Shown here piece after piece: positions 47,979 to 58,545 of a DNA stretch of 64,000 nucleotides. The DNA comes from Stutzerimonas stutzeri (GTDB lineage Bacteria; Pseudomonadota; Gammaproteobacteria; Pseudomonadales; Pseudomonadaceae). The stretch is taken from assembly GCA_019056435.1 (NCBI GenBank), contig CP077641.1, positions 2,542,001 to 2,606,000 of the forward strand. Direction: 5' to 3'. The first letter of the stretch is position 1, and the number at the start of each line of letters is the position of its first letter. Below the pieces are notes generated by a model. That model searched no databases. It was not told the origin of the DNA and worked only from the letters and a program-made list of their open reading frames with translations. The position numbers were made by a program, and so were the translations under genes.

Positions 47979-49231
47979 TTAATCCCAGCTCAACGCCCCA
48001 CCGGTCTGATACTCAATCACCCGCGTCTCAAAGAAGTTCTTTTCCTTCTTGAGGTCCATGATCTCGCTCATCCAGGGGAACGGGTTGGTCGTACCCGGAT
48101 ATTCTTCCTTCAGACCAATCTGCGTCAGACGACGGTTGGCGATGAACTTGAGGTAGTCCTCCATCATCGAGGCGTTCATGCCGAGGACGCCGCGGGGCAT
48201 GGTGTCGCGGGCGTATTCGATTTCCAGCTGCGTGCCCTGAAGGATCATCTGGGTCGCTTCGTCCTTCATTTGGGCGTCCCACAGGTGCGGGTTTTCGATC
48301 TTGATCTGGTTGATCACGTCGATGCCGAAGTTCAGGTGCATGGACTCGTCGCGCAGGATGTATTGGAACTGCTCGGCGGTGCCGGTCATCTTGTTGCGGC
48401 GACCCATGGAGAGGATCTGGGTGAAGCCGCAGTAGAAGAAGATACCTTCCAGTACGCAGTAGTAGGCGATGAGGTTGCGCAGGAACTCTTTGTCCGTCTC
48501 GACGGTGCCGGTCTGGAAGGTCGGGTCGGAGATGGAGCGGGTGTACTTGAGGCCCCAGGAGGCTTTCTTCGCGACGCTCGGGATCTCGTGGTACATGTTG
48601 AAGATCTCGCCTTCATCCATGCCCAGCGACTCGATGCAGTACTGGTAGGCGTGGGTGTGGATCGCCTCTTCGAAGGCCTGGCGCAGGATGTACTGGCGGC
48701 ACTCGGGGTTGGTGATCAGGCGGTACACGGCCAGCACGAGGTTGTTGGCGACCAGGCTGTCGGCGGTGGAGAAGAAGCCGAGGTTGCGCTTGACGATGCG
48801 GCGCTCGTCCTCGGAGAGGCCGTCCGGGCTCTTCCACAGGGCGATGTCGGCGTTCATGTTCACTTCCTGCGGCATCCAGTGGTTGGCGCAACCATCCAGA
48901 TACTTCTGCCAGGCCCAGTCGTACTTGAAGGGGACGAGCTGGTTGAGGTCGGCCCGGGCGTTGATCATCTGCTTGTCGCCGACGTGAACACGGGCGGATT
49001 CGCCTTCGAGTTCGTCGAGGCCTTCCTGGATGTCGAGGTCGTCCAGGGCTTTCTTGGCGCGGGCAACGGCAGCGGAGTCGTCAGCGGCAACGGCGCGGGC
49101 TTCTTCGACGGAGCCGGCGGCGTCCTGATCGAGTTTGGCGGGGGCTTCGTTGCTGGCGGCAGCGGCTTGAGGGCAGCGGGCGCGGCGGCAGTGGTGGTGT
49201 CTTCTTCGTCGAATTCGTCCCAGCTCAGCAT
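47979..49231 (-). CDS. nrdB: ribonucleotide reductase class Ia beta subunit NrdB (frameshifted)
   Basis: The start ATG 49231 ([20 protein letters not shown]) is the usual pseudomonad N-terminus. The frame changes near 49155-49180, and the rest follows: [40 protein letters not shown], then ferritin-like helices with iron ligands in [26 protein letters not shown] (E-x2-H) and [12 protein letters not shown], and the C-terminal R1-binding tail ending GALSWD. Rejoined it is ~417 residues. It generates the tyrosyl radical used by NrdA to make deoxynucleotides. This is normally essential, so the frameshift is almost certainly a sequencing error. Confidence 0.93.
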
Positions 49232-49707
49232 GGCGGTTTCTCCTGATTGGGGACCGGCGCGGCCGGTCGGGAATGTTCTGGGCTTTTGGTTTGCACGCAA
49301 AAGCGGGTGTTGTTGTTGGGGGAGGGCGGTGGTGCCCTGCGCCCTTTGTGTTCTGTATCAGGTCGGGTTTGGGCCCGGCCTTTGTGTTGTCTGGTGGGGG
49401 CTTGCCCTCACCTAGCCCTCTCCCCAGAGGGGAGAGGGGATTGGATCAGGGCTGGCCTCTGGCTATTGCACTAACTCGGATCGGGAGTTGGCGGATAGTG
49501 GATCGCGAGCAAGCTCGCTCCTACAGGGTCGGTGTTGCCCTCAAGCCTTTCCCAGCAGCAGCTCGGTGTGAGCGCGAAGCTGAGCGAGGCAGCGCTAGGC
49601 GTTTGCCAAGTCGGAGCGCCTGAGCGTACAGCTGTACGTGATGGGGGCCGGCTTGGCGGACAACAACGCGCGGTCCGCTCAGATTCGTGCGTCAGCTAAC
49701 CACCTAT
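49232..49707. repeat. nrdA-nrdB intergenic region with several inverted repeats
   Basis: 476 bases without a gene. It contains CCCTCTCCCC/GGGGAGAGGG (49416-49438, 3-base loop), a REP-type GCGAGCAAGCTCGCTCCTACAGG (49505-49527), and the 14-base palindrome CGTACAGCTGTACG (49625-49638). The run of hairpins probably limits read-through and stabilises the 3' end of the nrdA transcript. Confidence 0.6.
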
Positions 49708-52603
49708 TTATTGGCAGGCTTCGCAATCCGGTTCATCGATGGCACAGGCTTTTGGGACCGGTGCTGGACCTGCCGACATTTCTGGCGCTAGTGCGGCTTT
49801 CGCCGGAGCAGCACTGGCGCCGCTGTTGCCACCGCTGGACACGGCGTTGAGCTTGCCGGTGTTGACGGTGGACTTCTCGGTGCTGGTCGCGGCCAGGGCA
49901 CGGAGGTAGTAGGTGGTCTTCAGGCCACGGTACCAGGCCATGCGGTAGGTCACGTCCAGCTTCTTGCCGCTGGCGCCGGCGATGTAGAGGTTCAGCGACT
50001 GGGCCTGGTCGATCCACTTCTGACGGCGGCTGGCGGCGTCGACGATCCACTTGGTTTCCACTTCGAAGGCGGTCGCGTAGAGGTCTTTCAACTCCTGCGG
50101 GATGCGCTCGATCTGCTGCACCGAACCGTCGTAGTACTTGAGGTCGTTGATCATGACCGCGTCCCACAGGCCGCGGGCCTTGAGGTCGCGTACCAGGTAG
50201 GGGTTGATCACGGTGAATTCGCCCGAGAGGTTCGATTTCACGTACAGGTTCTGGTAGGTCGGCTCGATGGACTGCGACACGCCAGTGATGTTGGCGATGG
50301 TCGCGGTCGGCGCGATGGCCATGATGTTGGAGTTGCGGATGCCGTTCTTCACGCGCTCGCGCACCGGGGCCCAGTCGAGGGACTCGGTCAGGTCGACGTC
50401 GATGTACTTCTGTCCACGCGCTTCGATGAGGATCTGCTGCGAATCCAGCGGCAGGATGCCCTTGCTCCACAGCGAGCCCTGGAAGCTCTGGTAGGCGCCG
50501 CGCTCGTCGGCCAGGTCACAGGAGGCCTGGATGGCGTAGTAGCTGACCGCTTCCATGGACTTGTCGGCGAAGTCGATGGCGGCGTCGGAGCCGTAGGGGA
50601 TGTGCTGCAGGTACAGCGCGTCCTGGAAGCCCATGATGCCCAGGCCGACCGGGCGGTGCTTGAAGTTGGAGTTCTGCGCCTGCGGCACCGAGTAGTAGTT
50701 GATGTCGATGACGTTATCGAGCATGCGCACGGCGGTGCGTACGGTGCGGGCGAGCTTCTCGGTGTCGAGCTTGCCGTTGACGATGTGCTTGGGCAGGTTG
50801 ATCGAGCCCAGGTTGCAGACGGCGATCTCGTCCTTGTTGGTGTTCAGCGTGATCTCGGTGCAGAGGTTGGAGCTGTGCACCACGCCGACGTGCTGCTGTG
50901 GGCTGCGCAGGTTGCACGGGTCCTTGAAGGTCAGCCACGGGTGGCCGGTTTCGAACAGCATCGAGAGCATCTTGCGCCACAGGTCTTTGGCCTGGAGCGT
51001 CTTGTAGTTCTTGATCTTGCCGTACTCGATCAGGGCTTCGTAGTACTCGTAGCGCTCCTCGAAGGCCTTGCCGGTGAGGTCGTGCAGGTCCGGTACTTCG
51101 CTCGGCGAGAACAGGGTCCACTTGCCGTCGTCGAAGACGCGCTTCATGAACAGATCCGGAATCCAGTTGGCGGTGTTCATGTCGTGGGTACGGCGACGGT
51201 CGTCACCGGTGTTCTTGCGCAGCTCGAGGAATTCCTCGATGTCCAGGTGCCAGGTTTCCAGGTAGGCGCAGACCGCGCCCTTACGCTTGCCGCCCTGGTT
51301 GACCGCGACGGCGGTGTCGTTGACCACCTTCAGGAAGGGCACGACGCCCTGGGATTTGCCGTTGGTGCCTTTGATGTAGGCGCCCAGTGCGCGCACCGGG
51401 GTCCAGTCGTTGCCCAGGCCGCCGGCGAACTTGGAGAGCAGGGCGTTATCGCGGATGGCGTCGTAGATGCCGCCCAGGTCGTCCGGCACGGTGGTCAGGT
51501 AGCAGGGAGGACAGCTGCGGACGCAGGGTACCGGCATTGAACAGGGTCGGCGTGGAGGCCATGTAGTCGAAAGACGACAGCAGCTCGTAGAACTCGATGG
51601 CGCGGGCTTCGCGCTGTTCTTCCTCGATGGCCAGGCCCATGGCGACGCGCATGAAGAAGATCTGCGGCAGTTCGAAACGCACGCCGTCCTTGTGCAGGAA
51701 GTAGCGGTCGTAGAGGGTCTGCAGGCCGAGGTAGGTGAACTGCTGGTCCTGCTCGTGGTTGATCGCGGCGCCCAGCTTGGCCAGGTCGAATTCCTTCAGG
51801 CGCGGGTCGAGCAGTTCGAACTCGACGCCCTTTTCCACGTAGGCGGGCAGGGCCTTGGCGTAGAGGTCGGCCATTTCATGATGGGTGGCGGTCTCGGCGA
51901 CGTCGAGGAAGCTCAGGGCCTCGGCACGCAGGGTGTCCATCAGCAGGCGAGCGGTGACGTAGGAGTAGTTCGGCTCGCGCTCGACGAGGGTCCGCGCGGT
52001 CATCACCAGGGCGGTGTTGACGTCGGTCTGCTCGACACCGTCGTAGAGGTTCTTCAGGGTTTCTTTCTGGATCAGGGCGCCATCGACTTCCTCGAGGCCT
52101 TCGCAGGCTTCGCTGATGATGGTGTTCAGGCGACCCAGGTCCAGCGGTGCCAGGCTGCCATCGGCGCGCTTGACGCGGATGCTCGGGTGGGCTTCGACCG
52201 GCGCTTCGGCCACGCCACGCTTGCGCTCCTGCGCGCGCGATTCGCGGTAGATGACGTAGTCGCGGGCGACCTTCTGCTCGCCGGCGCGCATCAGGGCCAG
52301 TTCGACCTGGTCCTGGATTTCCTCGATGTGGATGGTGCCGCCGGAGGGCATGCGGCGCTTGAAGGTGGCGGTGACCTGTTCGGTCAGGCGCTGCACGGTG
52401 TCGTGGATGCGAGACGAGGCAGAGGCGTTGTTGCCCTCCACCGCGAGAAAGGCCTTGGTGATGGCGACGGTGATCTTGTCATCGGTGTAGGGGACGACGG
52501 TGCCGTTGCGCTTGATCACGCGCAGCTGGCCCGGGGCCGTGGCGGCCAGGTCCAGTGCGCCATCGGCTGCCTGCGGGTTCTCGCGAATGGACTCGTTCTG
52601 CAT
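49708..52603 (-). CDS. nrdA: ribonucleotide reductase class Ia alpha subunit NrdA (frameshifted)
   Basis: Start ATG 52603 with GGAG upstream. N-terminal ATP-cone ([31 protein letters not shown]), a second partial cone-like segment ([20 protein letters not shown]), then the catalytic barrel with [46 protein letters not shown]-type residues in [19 protein letters not shown], and a C-terminal redox Cys pair (CEACQ at the end). The frame shifts at 51505-51507, where one extra C splits [11 protein letters not shown]. Rejoined it is ~964 residues, as in pseudomonads. It reduces NDPs to dNDPs with NrdB. ATP-cones give allosteric control, and NrdR-like boxes upstream give transcriptional control. Confidence 0.95.
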
Positions 52604-52813
52604 GGGGTCTCCGGATTCTCTCTGTCTCGGTCGATCGTGGGTGTTGGGCCTGCCTCGTGGGCGGCCTCGTTCTCGTACGGTCTGGCACTGCATGAACCAT
52701 GCCCCGGCGAACCGGCGCATGGGTCTGAAAAACGAAAACGATCCGACACCGGGGCGGTGGCGAATCGAATGTCCCGAAGCATAGTCAGGCGTTGTTAAGT
52801 TCTCAACCTCGAA

Positions 52814-52829
52814 ACACAAGATGTTGTGT
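52814..52829 (-). promoter_or_regulatory. NrdR-box-like palindrome (proximal)
   Basis: ACACAAGATGTTGTGT is a near-perfect 16-base palindrome that closely fits NrdR boxes (ACACnATATnTnGTGT). It lies 211 bases before the nrdA start. Confidence 0.65.
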
Positions 52830-53003
52830 GACGCATCTATCGCGTTCGCTATCGCTGGTCTTGACTGCAAGCAACCTCGGGCGCCGTAAACGCGGGCCCG
52901 CCGTGGCGGCTGACCACCTTCGGCGCGGGCCGGAGCCGGGTAAATGCCGGTGCAAAATATTTTGCTTGCATTTTCCGGCGTTTGTGTCTCGCTCGCTGAT
53001 TTC

Positions 53004-53019
53004 ACGCAACATATGGGGT
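53004..53019 (-). promoter_or_regulatory. weak NrdR-box-like site
   Basis: ACGCAACATATGGGGT keeps the central ATAT and outer bases of an NrdR box but loses symmetry. Possible degenerate site between the two better ones. Confidence 0.3.
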
Positions 53020-53211
53020 TGAAGCGCCCAAAGGCGACAAGATAGTGCCGGCTCCGACCCCGCGCAAGCGGCGTGAGCGGAACAACCTGTGGATAAGATG
53101 GGTGAACTGTGCGCCATTCGACGCACGCCAAGCAGGCATGGGGGCTGGAGGCATTCGGATGAAATGCGCCGCTCGAGGGCCGGTTTCGGGCCTCTGGGGC
53201 CGTGGGCGCAA

Positions 53212-53227
53212 ACACTATATGTGGTGT
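53212..53227. promoter_or_regulatory. NrdR-box-like palindrome (distal)
   Basis: ACACTATATGTGGTGT matches the NrdR consensus closely. It lies 609 bases before nrdA and 149 bases before the divergent response-regulator gene, so it could serve either promoter. Confidence 0.55.
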
Positions 53228-53375
53228 TTTGTCAAAGCCGGTTTTTCAGCGTTTTCACAACGAGCGGCCGGAGTTTTGACGGCGTGTCGGGCGCGATGAC
53301 GGGACGGTACTCGGCGCTGCCCGTGGACGCCGCCCTGGCGCTACAATGCCGGGCCGTTGTCTGGGAGGGCGCGTG

Positions 53376-54095
53376 GTGGATCAAGAGTCGTGGAACATCC
53401 TGATTGTCGAAGATGACCAGCGGTTGGCCGAGCTGACCCGCGAATATCTGGAGAGCAACGGCCTGCAGGTGGCGATCGAGGCCGACGGCGCCGTTGCCGC
53501 CGAGCGCATCCTCCATGACGGTCCCGATCTGGTCGTGCTCGACCTGATGCTGCCGGGTGAGGATGGCCTGAGCATCTGCCGCAAGGTTCGCCAGCGCTAC
53601 GACGGCCCCATCCTGATGCTGACCGCGCGCGCCGATGACCTCGACCAGGTGCTGGGGCTGGAGATCGGCGCCGACGACTATGTCTGCAAACCGGTGCGGC
53701 CGCGCCTGCTGCTGGCGCGCATCCGCGCCCTGTTGCGTCGGCGCGAAGGCAGCGAGGCGGCGCCCGTGTCGCACAAGCGCCTGCAATACGGGCCCCTGGT
53801 GGTCGACAGTGCGCTGCGTGAAGCCTGGCTGCGCGGCGAAGGCATCGAGCTGACCGGTGCGGAATTCGACCTGCTCTGGCTGCTGACGTCCAATCCCGGG
53901 CGCATCATGTCGCGCGAGCAGATTTTCGCCGAGCTGCGGGGCATCGAGTACGACGGCCAGGATCGCTCCATCGATGTGCGCATCTCGCGCATCCGGCCCA
54001 AGATTGGGGACGATCCCGATCATCCGCGCCTGATCAAGACCGTGCGCGGCAAAGGTTACCTGTTCGTTTCCGAAGCGGCCGAAGCGCTGCAGTGA
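53376..54095 (+). CDS. OmpR-family response regulator (RstA-like)
   Basis: 239 residues from GTG 53376 (VDQESWNILIVEDDQRLAEL), with GGGAGGG upstream; GTG 53373 is an equal alternative. Receiver: VEDD acids, phospho-Asp in LVVLDLMLPGEDG, MLTARAD and DDYVCKPVRP with Lys. Winged helix: LTGAEFDLLWLLTSNPGRIM and DRSIDVRISRIRPKIG, ending TVRGKGYLFV. The stop overlaps the kinase start by 4 bases. A two-component pair next to nrdA is also found in P. aeruginosa as I recall it. Signal unknown. Confidence 0.92.
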   Translation: MDQESWNILIVEDDQRLAELTREYLESNGLQVAIEADGAVAAERILHDGPDLVVLDLMLPGEDGLSICRKVRQRYDGPILMLTARADDLDQVLGLEIGADDYVCKPVRPRLLLARIRALLRRREGSEAAPVSHKRLQYGPLVVDSALREAWLRGEGIELTGAEFDLLWLLTSNPGRIMSREQIFAELRGIEYDGQDRSIDVRISRIRPKIGDDPDHPRLIKTVRGKGYLFVSEAAEALQ

Positions 54096-55692
54096 AATCG
54101 ATCTTCTTGCGCATCTACGGCGGCATGCTCGCCGTGCTGGTGCTGGTCGGCCTGCTCGGCACGCTCGGCCTGCAGCAGCTCAACGAGGTTCGTGCCGACC
54201 AGCACCGGGAAAGCCTCGCCGCCGGCACCTTTCGCCTGATGGCGCACAACATGCAGAGCATGACGCCCATCGAGCGGCGCCAGGCGGCGAATCTCTGGGG
54301 GCGCTTGCTGGGCATTCCGCTGCGCGTGCGGACACTCGAGGACGTCAGCCTGGAGCCGCGGCTGGAAGCCCGGCTGCTTGCCGGCCAGGTGCTCGTCGAG
54401 CAGATGCGGCCGAACAGCGTGACGGTCTTTTCCTGGTCAGTGCGGCGGACCGGCTGGTGCTGACCGGTGAGGTCGAGCAACTCAGCGAGCAGTTGGCGCG
54501 CGCGACCATTTACCTGCTGATCGACGAGCTGATCCGCTACCCCGAGGCCGAGCAGCCGCAGCGCCTGGCCGAGCTCAAGCAGACCCACGGGTTCGGCTAT
54601 GAGCTGGAGTTGCTGACGCGCAACAGCGCCAGCCTCGACGACGACCAGCGCCGCCGGCTGGACGAGGGCGATACGGTGATGGCCCTGGTGCGGGGCGGCG
54701 AGGCGATCCGTGTATTCGCCGCGATTGCCGGCACGCCCTGGATCATGTCGCTGGGGCCGTTGTATCAGCTCAACCCCTATCCGCCGCAACTGCTGGTCGC
54801 GATCGCCGTGCTTGGGCTGTCGTTGATCGGCTTGACCGTCTACCTGCTGGTCCGCCAGCTCGAGCAGCGCATGCGGGTCGTCGAGCGCGCCGCCACGCGC
54901 ATCGCCGGCGGCAATCTGGAAACCCGGGTGCCGGATGCCGGAACCGATTCCGTCGCGCGCCTGGCCCGGGCCTTCAACGGCATGGCGAGCCATTTGCAGC
55001 GATTGTTGGCCGTGCAACGCGAGATGGTCAGCGCCGTGGCGCATGAGTTGCGCACACCGGTGGCGCGCTTGCGCTTCGGTCTGGAGATGGCGGCGGACGC
55101 GCAGAGTCCAGAGGCCCGTGCCAAGTATCTCGCGGGCATGGACGGGGACATTGACGACCTGGACCGGCTGGTGGACGAGATGCTCGTCTATACACGCCTG
55201 GAGCGGGGTTCGCCGGAGCTGAACTTCCAGCCCGTCGATCTCGGGGCGCTGGTCGATCAGGTGATCGGCGAGCTGGCGCCGTTGCGGGCGGATGTCCGGG
55301 TCGAGCGCGGGCCATGCAGCGTCGCACCGGATGGCGACAGCCTGGTCGATGCCGAGCCGCACTATTTGCGTCGGGCCTTGAGCAACTTGATCACCAACGC
55401 CATGCGCCATGCCGAAACCCGCGTGCAGGTGAGCTTCACGCTCGATGCCGAGCGCGCCACCCTGAGCGTCGAAGATGATGGCCCGGGCGTGCCGGAAGAA
55501 GCGTGGGAGAAGGTGTTCACGCCGTTCCTGCGGCTGGACGACAGCCGCACCCGGGCGTCAGGCGGGCATGGGCTGGGGCTGTCGATCGTGCGGCGGATCA
55601 GCTATTGGCATGGCGGGCGGTCGCATGTCGGACACAGCGAACTGGGCGGCGCGCGCTTCAGCCTGAGCTGGCCACGCAAGCGGGCGCGCTAG
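54092..55692 (+). CDS. sensor histidine kinase (RstB-like) (frameshifted)
   Basis: GTG 54092 overlaps the regulator stop. First frame: TM1 (MKSIFLRIYGGMLAVLVLVG) and the start of the periplasmic domain to PNSVTV. The continuation LFLVSAADRLVLTGEVEQLS is in another frame (indel near 54422-54432), then TM2 (LLVAIAVLGLSLIGLTVYLL), HAMP, phospho-His in SAVAHELRTPVARLRFGLE, N-box NLITNAMRHAE, and G-boxes DDGPGVPEEAWE and GGHGLGLSIVRR. Rejoined it is ~533 residues. It forms a pair with the preceding regulator. Confidence 0.9.
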
Positions 55693-55694
55693 TC

Positions 55695-56032
55695 GTAGGG
55701 TCGAATGTATTCGACCGGTCGCGGGTTGAGCCTGGCGCGGAGCCTTTGGGCGAACAAGTTCGCCCCTACGGGGCAGCGCTTTGTAGGGTCGAATTTATTC
55801 GACCAACCGTGGTTGAGCCTGGCGCGGAGCCTTTGGGCGAACAAGTTCGCCCCTACGGGGGGCAGCGCTCTGTAGGGTCGAATTTATTCGACCAACCGTG
55901 GTTGAGCCTGGCACGGGCCTTTGGGCGAACAAGTTCGCCCCTACGGGCAGCGCTTGTAGGGTCGAATTTATTCGACCGATCACGGTTGAGCGTGCCGCGG
56001 AGCCTTTGGGCGAACAAGTTCGTCCCTACGAG
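55695..56032. repeat. four-copy tandem array of an 84-89 bp double palindrome
   Basis: Units start at 55695, 55783, 55872 and 55956. Each has GTAGGGTCGAAT-TATTCGACC, a GGTTGAGC-CC spacer and GGGCGAACAAGTTCGCCC followed by CTACG. The first palindrome is GTCGAATttATTCGAC, the second GGGCGAAC/GTTCGCCC. The copies differ by a few bases and small indels. It lies between convergent genes (kinase and pcpS). This is a REP/BIME-like array, and single half-elements recur at 34.75 kb and 17.65 kb. Confidence 0.9.
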
Positions 56033-56041
56033 GGCGACGGG

Positions 56042-56758
56042 CTATTCGGCGGGGATGTGGACGAGGCTCAGCAGGTAATCGTCGAACTGTACGAACTGAC
56101 CATCCAGCTCACTACCTGCGCGCCAGTCAGGTGTCAGGGTGGTGAGCAGGCGCAGTCGAGCCCGGCCCGTGTCGTCATGGTGGATCAGCTCGGCGTCGTG
56201 GAAATAGAAGCGCTTGTTCACCAGCGGGTAGAGCGCCTTGAACAGGCTTTCCTTGATGGAAAAGGTCAGGGTCACCCGCAGCGCGCGGCTCGTTTCGTCC
56301 TGCTCCGCGTAGCCCTGCAGTTCCCTGGCGGTAAGGATTTCGCCGGCCAGACGGTCGGCGCGGGCTACCGGCAGCGTCTTTTCCACGTCCAGCCCCAGGC
56401 CCCGCCACTGCGTATGGCGCGCGGTGATGGCGGCCGTCCAGCCGGCGCCGTGCGTGATCGAGCCGACCGTGCCCTGCGGCCAACAGGGCGCGCGGTCCTC
56501 GCCGATGGCCGGGATGGCGCCGGCGCCGGTAATCACGCGCAGCGCTTCCCAGGCGCAGAGCCGCCCGGCGAGGTATTCGGCCTGCCGCTTGTTCACCCCT
56601 GCCATCGGTGGCACGCCCCAGCGCGTGAAGTCTTCGGGATCGAGGCGGGCAGGGTCGAAGCGGGTGCTGACCAGCCGTGCGCCGGGCACCGCGTGGCGGA
56701 ATGGCCAGGCAGCGTCGAGCGGGGTGCAGCAGGCGGGCAGGGCGGGGCGTTCGGTCAT
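56042..56758 (-). CDS. pcpS: 4'-phosphopantetheinyl transferase (PcpS/EntD type)
   Basis: 238 residues. CTPLDAAWPF, STRFDPARLDPEDF, KRQAEYLAGRLCAWEAL, GEDRAPCWPQGTVGSITHGA, the Mg-binding GLGLDVE, and FSIKESLFKALYPLVNKRFY with FHDAELI match PcpS closely, including the W/F-x-x-KEAxxK-type motif as F-SIKESLFKA. It transfers phosphopantetheine from CoA to carrier proteins for fatty-acid and siderophore synthesis. It lies 6 bases downstream of argP on the same strand, probably co-transcribed. Complete, with a normal frame. Confidence 0.93.
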   Translation of the reverse strand: MTERPALPACCTPLDAAWPFRHAVPGARLVSTRFDPARLDPEDFTRWGVPPMAGVNKRQAEYLAGRLCAWEALRVITGAGAIPAIGEDRAPCWPQGTVGSITHGAGWTAAITARHTQWRGLGLDVEKTLPVARADRLAGEILTARELQGYAEQDETSRALRVTLTFSIKESLFKALYPLVNKRFYFHDAELIHHDDTGRARLRLLTTLTPDWRAGSELDGQFVQFDDYLLSLVHIPAE

Positions 56759-56764
56759 GGCGCG

Positions 56765-57693
56765 TTAGTCTGCCTGATTCTCAGGGCCGGGTCTGTCCGC
56801 CGTCGGCCGCCCAAGGATTCTGGGCGCGGCTTCGATGATCTGGCGCGACAGGTTCTCCATCCGCGGCGACTGCACCTTCCAGGTATGCCAATACAACGCG
56901 ATATCCAATGGCGCGTCGGCGGCCAGGTCGACCACCTCGCCCTGTGCCAGAGCGTCTTCGAGCAGCAATTCGGGGACCATGCCGTAGCCCAGGCCGTAGC
57001 GGATTGCGTTGAAGATGGCTCGGCGCCGGGCACGTAGTGGCAGGGATAGGCGCCTTCGGGTAACCCCAGCTGGCGCAGCAGGAATGAGGACGTGAGGCTG
57101 TCCTTGCGGGTGTAGGCGACCACGGGCGCCCGGCGCGCCGCGGTGCGGTTCAGGCCATTGCCGAAGTGCTGTTGGCGAAAGGCGCTGGAGGCCACCAGGC
57201 GGTAGCGCATGCTGCCCAGCGCGCTGGCGGTGCAGCCACGCATGGGCTTGGGTTCGGTGCTGATGCAGCCGATCGCCAGGCCCGTTTCCAGCAGGTTGTA
57301 GGTGTGGTCCTGGTCTTCGACGGTCAGGTCCAGCAGGACGCGCTCGCGGATCAGCACTTCGGCCAGCGCGGGGAAGAACCAGGTGCCGAGGCTGTCGGCG
57401 TTGAGCGCGGCGACCACCACCAGCGGCGCATCGCTGCGTTCGGCCAGTTCGGCGAGCAGGTCGGCTTCCAGCAGCTTGGCACGCTTGAGGTATTGCAGCA
57501 GGCGCTGGCCGGTCTCGGTCGGGCGGCAGGGGCGACTGCGCACAACCAGCGCGTTGCCCAGGGCACTTTCCAGCGCCCGCACACGCTGCGAGATCGCCGG
57601 TGGGGTGAGGTGCAGCTGCAGCGCTGCCTGTTCGAAGCTGCCGGTGCGGATGACCGCCCGAAAGGCCTCGGTCTGCCTCGGGTCGAGATTCAA
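56765..57693 (-). CDS. argP: LysR-family regulator ArgP (frameshifted)
   Basis: MNLDPRQTEAFRAVIRTGSF, EQAALQLHLTPPAISQRVRA and LESALGNALVVRSRPCRPTE are typical of ArgP/IciA. The effector domain goes to HYVPGAE, where the frame changes near 57017-57030; the remainder AIFNAIRYGLGYGMVPELLL, DIALYWHTWKVQSPRMENLS and RQIIEAAPRIL, ending PENQAD, is in another frame. Rejoined it is ~309 residues. ArgP senses lysine/arginine and controls amino-acid export genes. Confidence 0.87.
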
Positions 57694-57817
57694 GAGGGTT
57701 CGCCTTGATTAAGTAAATATTTGTATAGCCTACATTTGCTTAGCCAGGCCGATTTTCCGAAGTGTGCCCCATAATTGCGCGCCTTTCATTCCCCATGCCC
57801 CGTTTTGGAGTCGCGCC

Positions 57818-58444
57818 ATGGATCTGCTCCACACGATTTACCTGATCGCGATCACGGCCGAAGCCATGTCGGGCGCCATCATGGGCATGCGCCGGGGGAT
57901 GGACCTGTTCGGCATCTGCCTTCTGGGCACCGTCACGGCGCTGGGCGGCGGCACCGCGCGCGATGTGCTGCTCGGTCACTATCCGGTCGGTTGGATCGCC
58001 AACCCGGAATACCTGGCCTTCACCGTGGGTGCAGCGATCGTCACCGCGATGGTGGCGCGGCACATGCATCACCTGCGGCAGGTGTTCCTGCTCGTCGATG
58101 GGCTTGGGTTGGTGGCCTTCACCGTGATCGGCTGCGGCGTGGCGATGGAGATGGGCGTGCACCTGTCGATCGTTGTGCTGGCGGGCGTCATCACGGGCGT
58201 GTTTGGCGGCCTGCTGCGCGACATCCTCTGCAACGAGGTGCCCATGGTGCTGCAGCGCGAGCTGTACGCGACCGTGGCCTTGTTCACCGGCGTGCTTTAT
58301 GTCGGGTTGCTCTGGCTGGGCGTCAGCAACACCATCGCGTCGCTGGCGACGCTGTGCGCAGGGTTCCTGTTCCGCGTGCTGGCGATGACCTTCCACTGGA
58401 AGTTGCCGGATTTCCAGGGCCGGGACATTCGCGGCCTGGATTGA
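57818..58444 (+). CDS. UPF0126 / TRIC-like membrane protein
   Basis: 208 residues from ATG 57818 after TTGGAG. Seven hydrophobic helices in two repeated halves, each with a glycine-rich loop: TVTALGGGTARDVLLG and GVITGVFGGLLRDILC, the signature of the UPF0126/TRIC family, which forms glycine or cation channels. W and P residues (PVGWIANPEYL) follow the first loop as usual. Ends MTFHWKLPDFQGRDIRGLD. Divergent from argP, which in related bacteria often controls the neighbouring transporter gene (inference). Confidence 0.85.
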   Translation: MDLLHTIYLIAITAEAMSGAIMGMRRGMDLFGICLLGTVTALGGGTARDVLLGHYPVGWIANPEYLAFTVGAAIVTAMVARHMHHLRQVFLLVDGLGLVAFTVIGCGVAMEMGVHLSIVVLAGVITGVFGGLLRDILCNEVPMVLQRELYATVALFTGVLYVGLLWLGVSNTIASLATLCAGFLFRVLAMTFHWKLPDFQGRDIRGLD

Positions 58445-58545
58445 GCGGCAAGCCGGATGCGCCCCGTCGCCAGAGCGCGCTGTCGAGCAGATTCCAGCCC
58501 GCCGAGCCGCTACACTAGCGCGCTGGTTATCAAGGGGATGGATCC

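Noticed and set aside
54115..55410. 431-codon frame opposite the RstB-like kinase
   Set aside because: Antisense shadow; the sense strand has the full kinase series apart from one frameshift.
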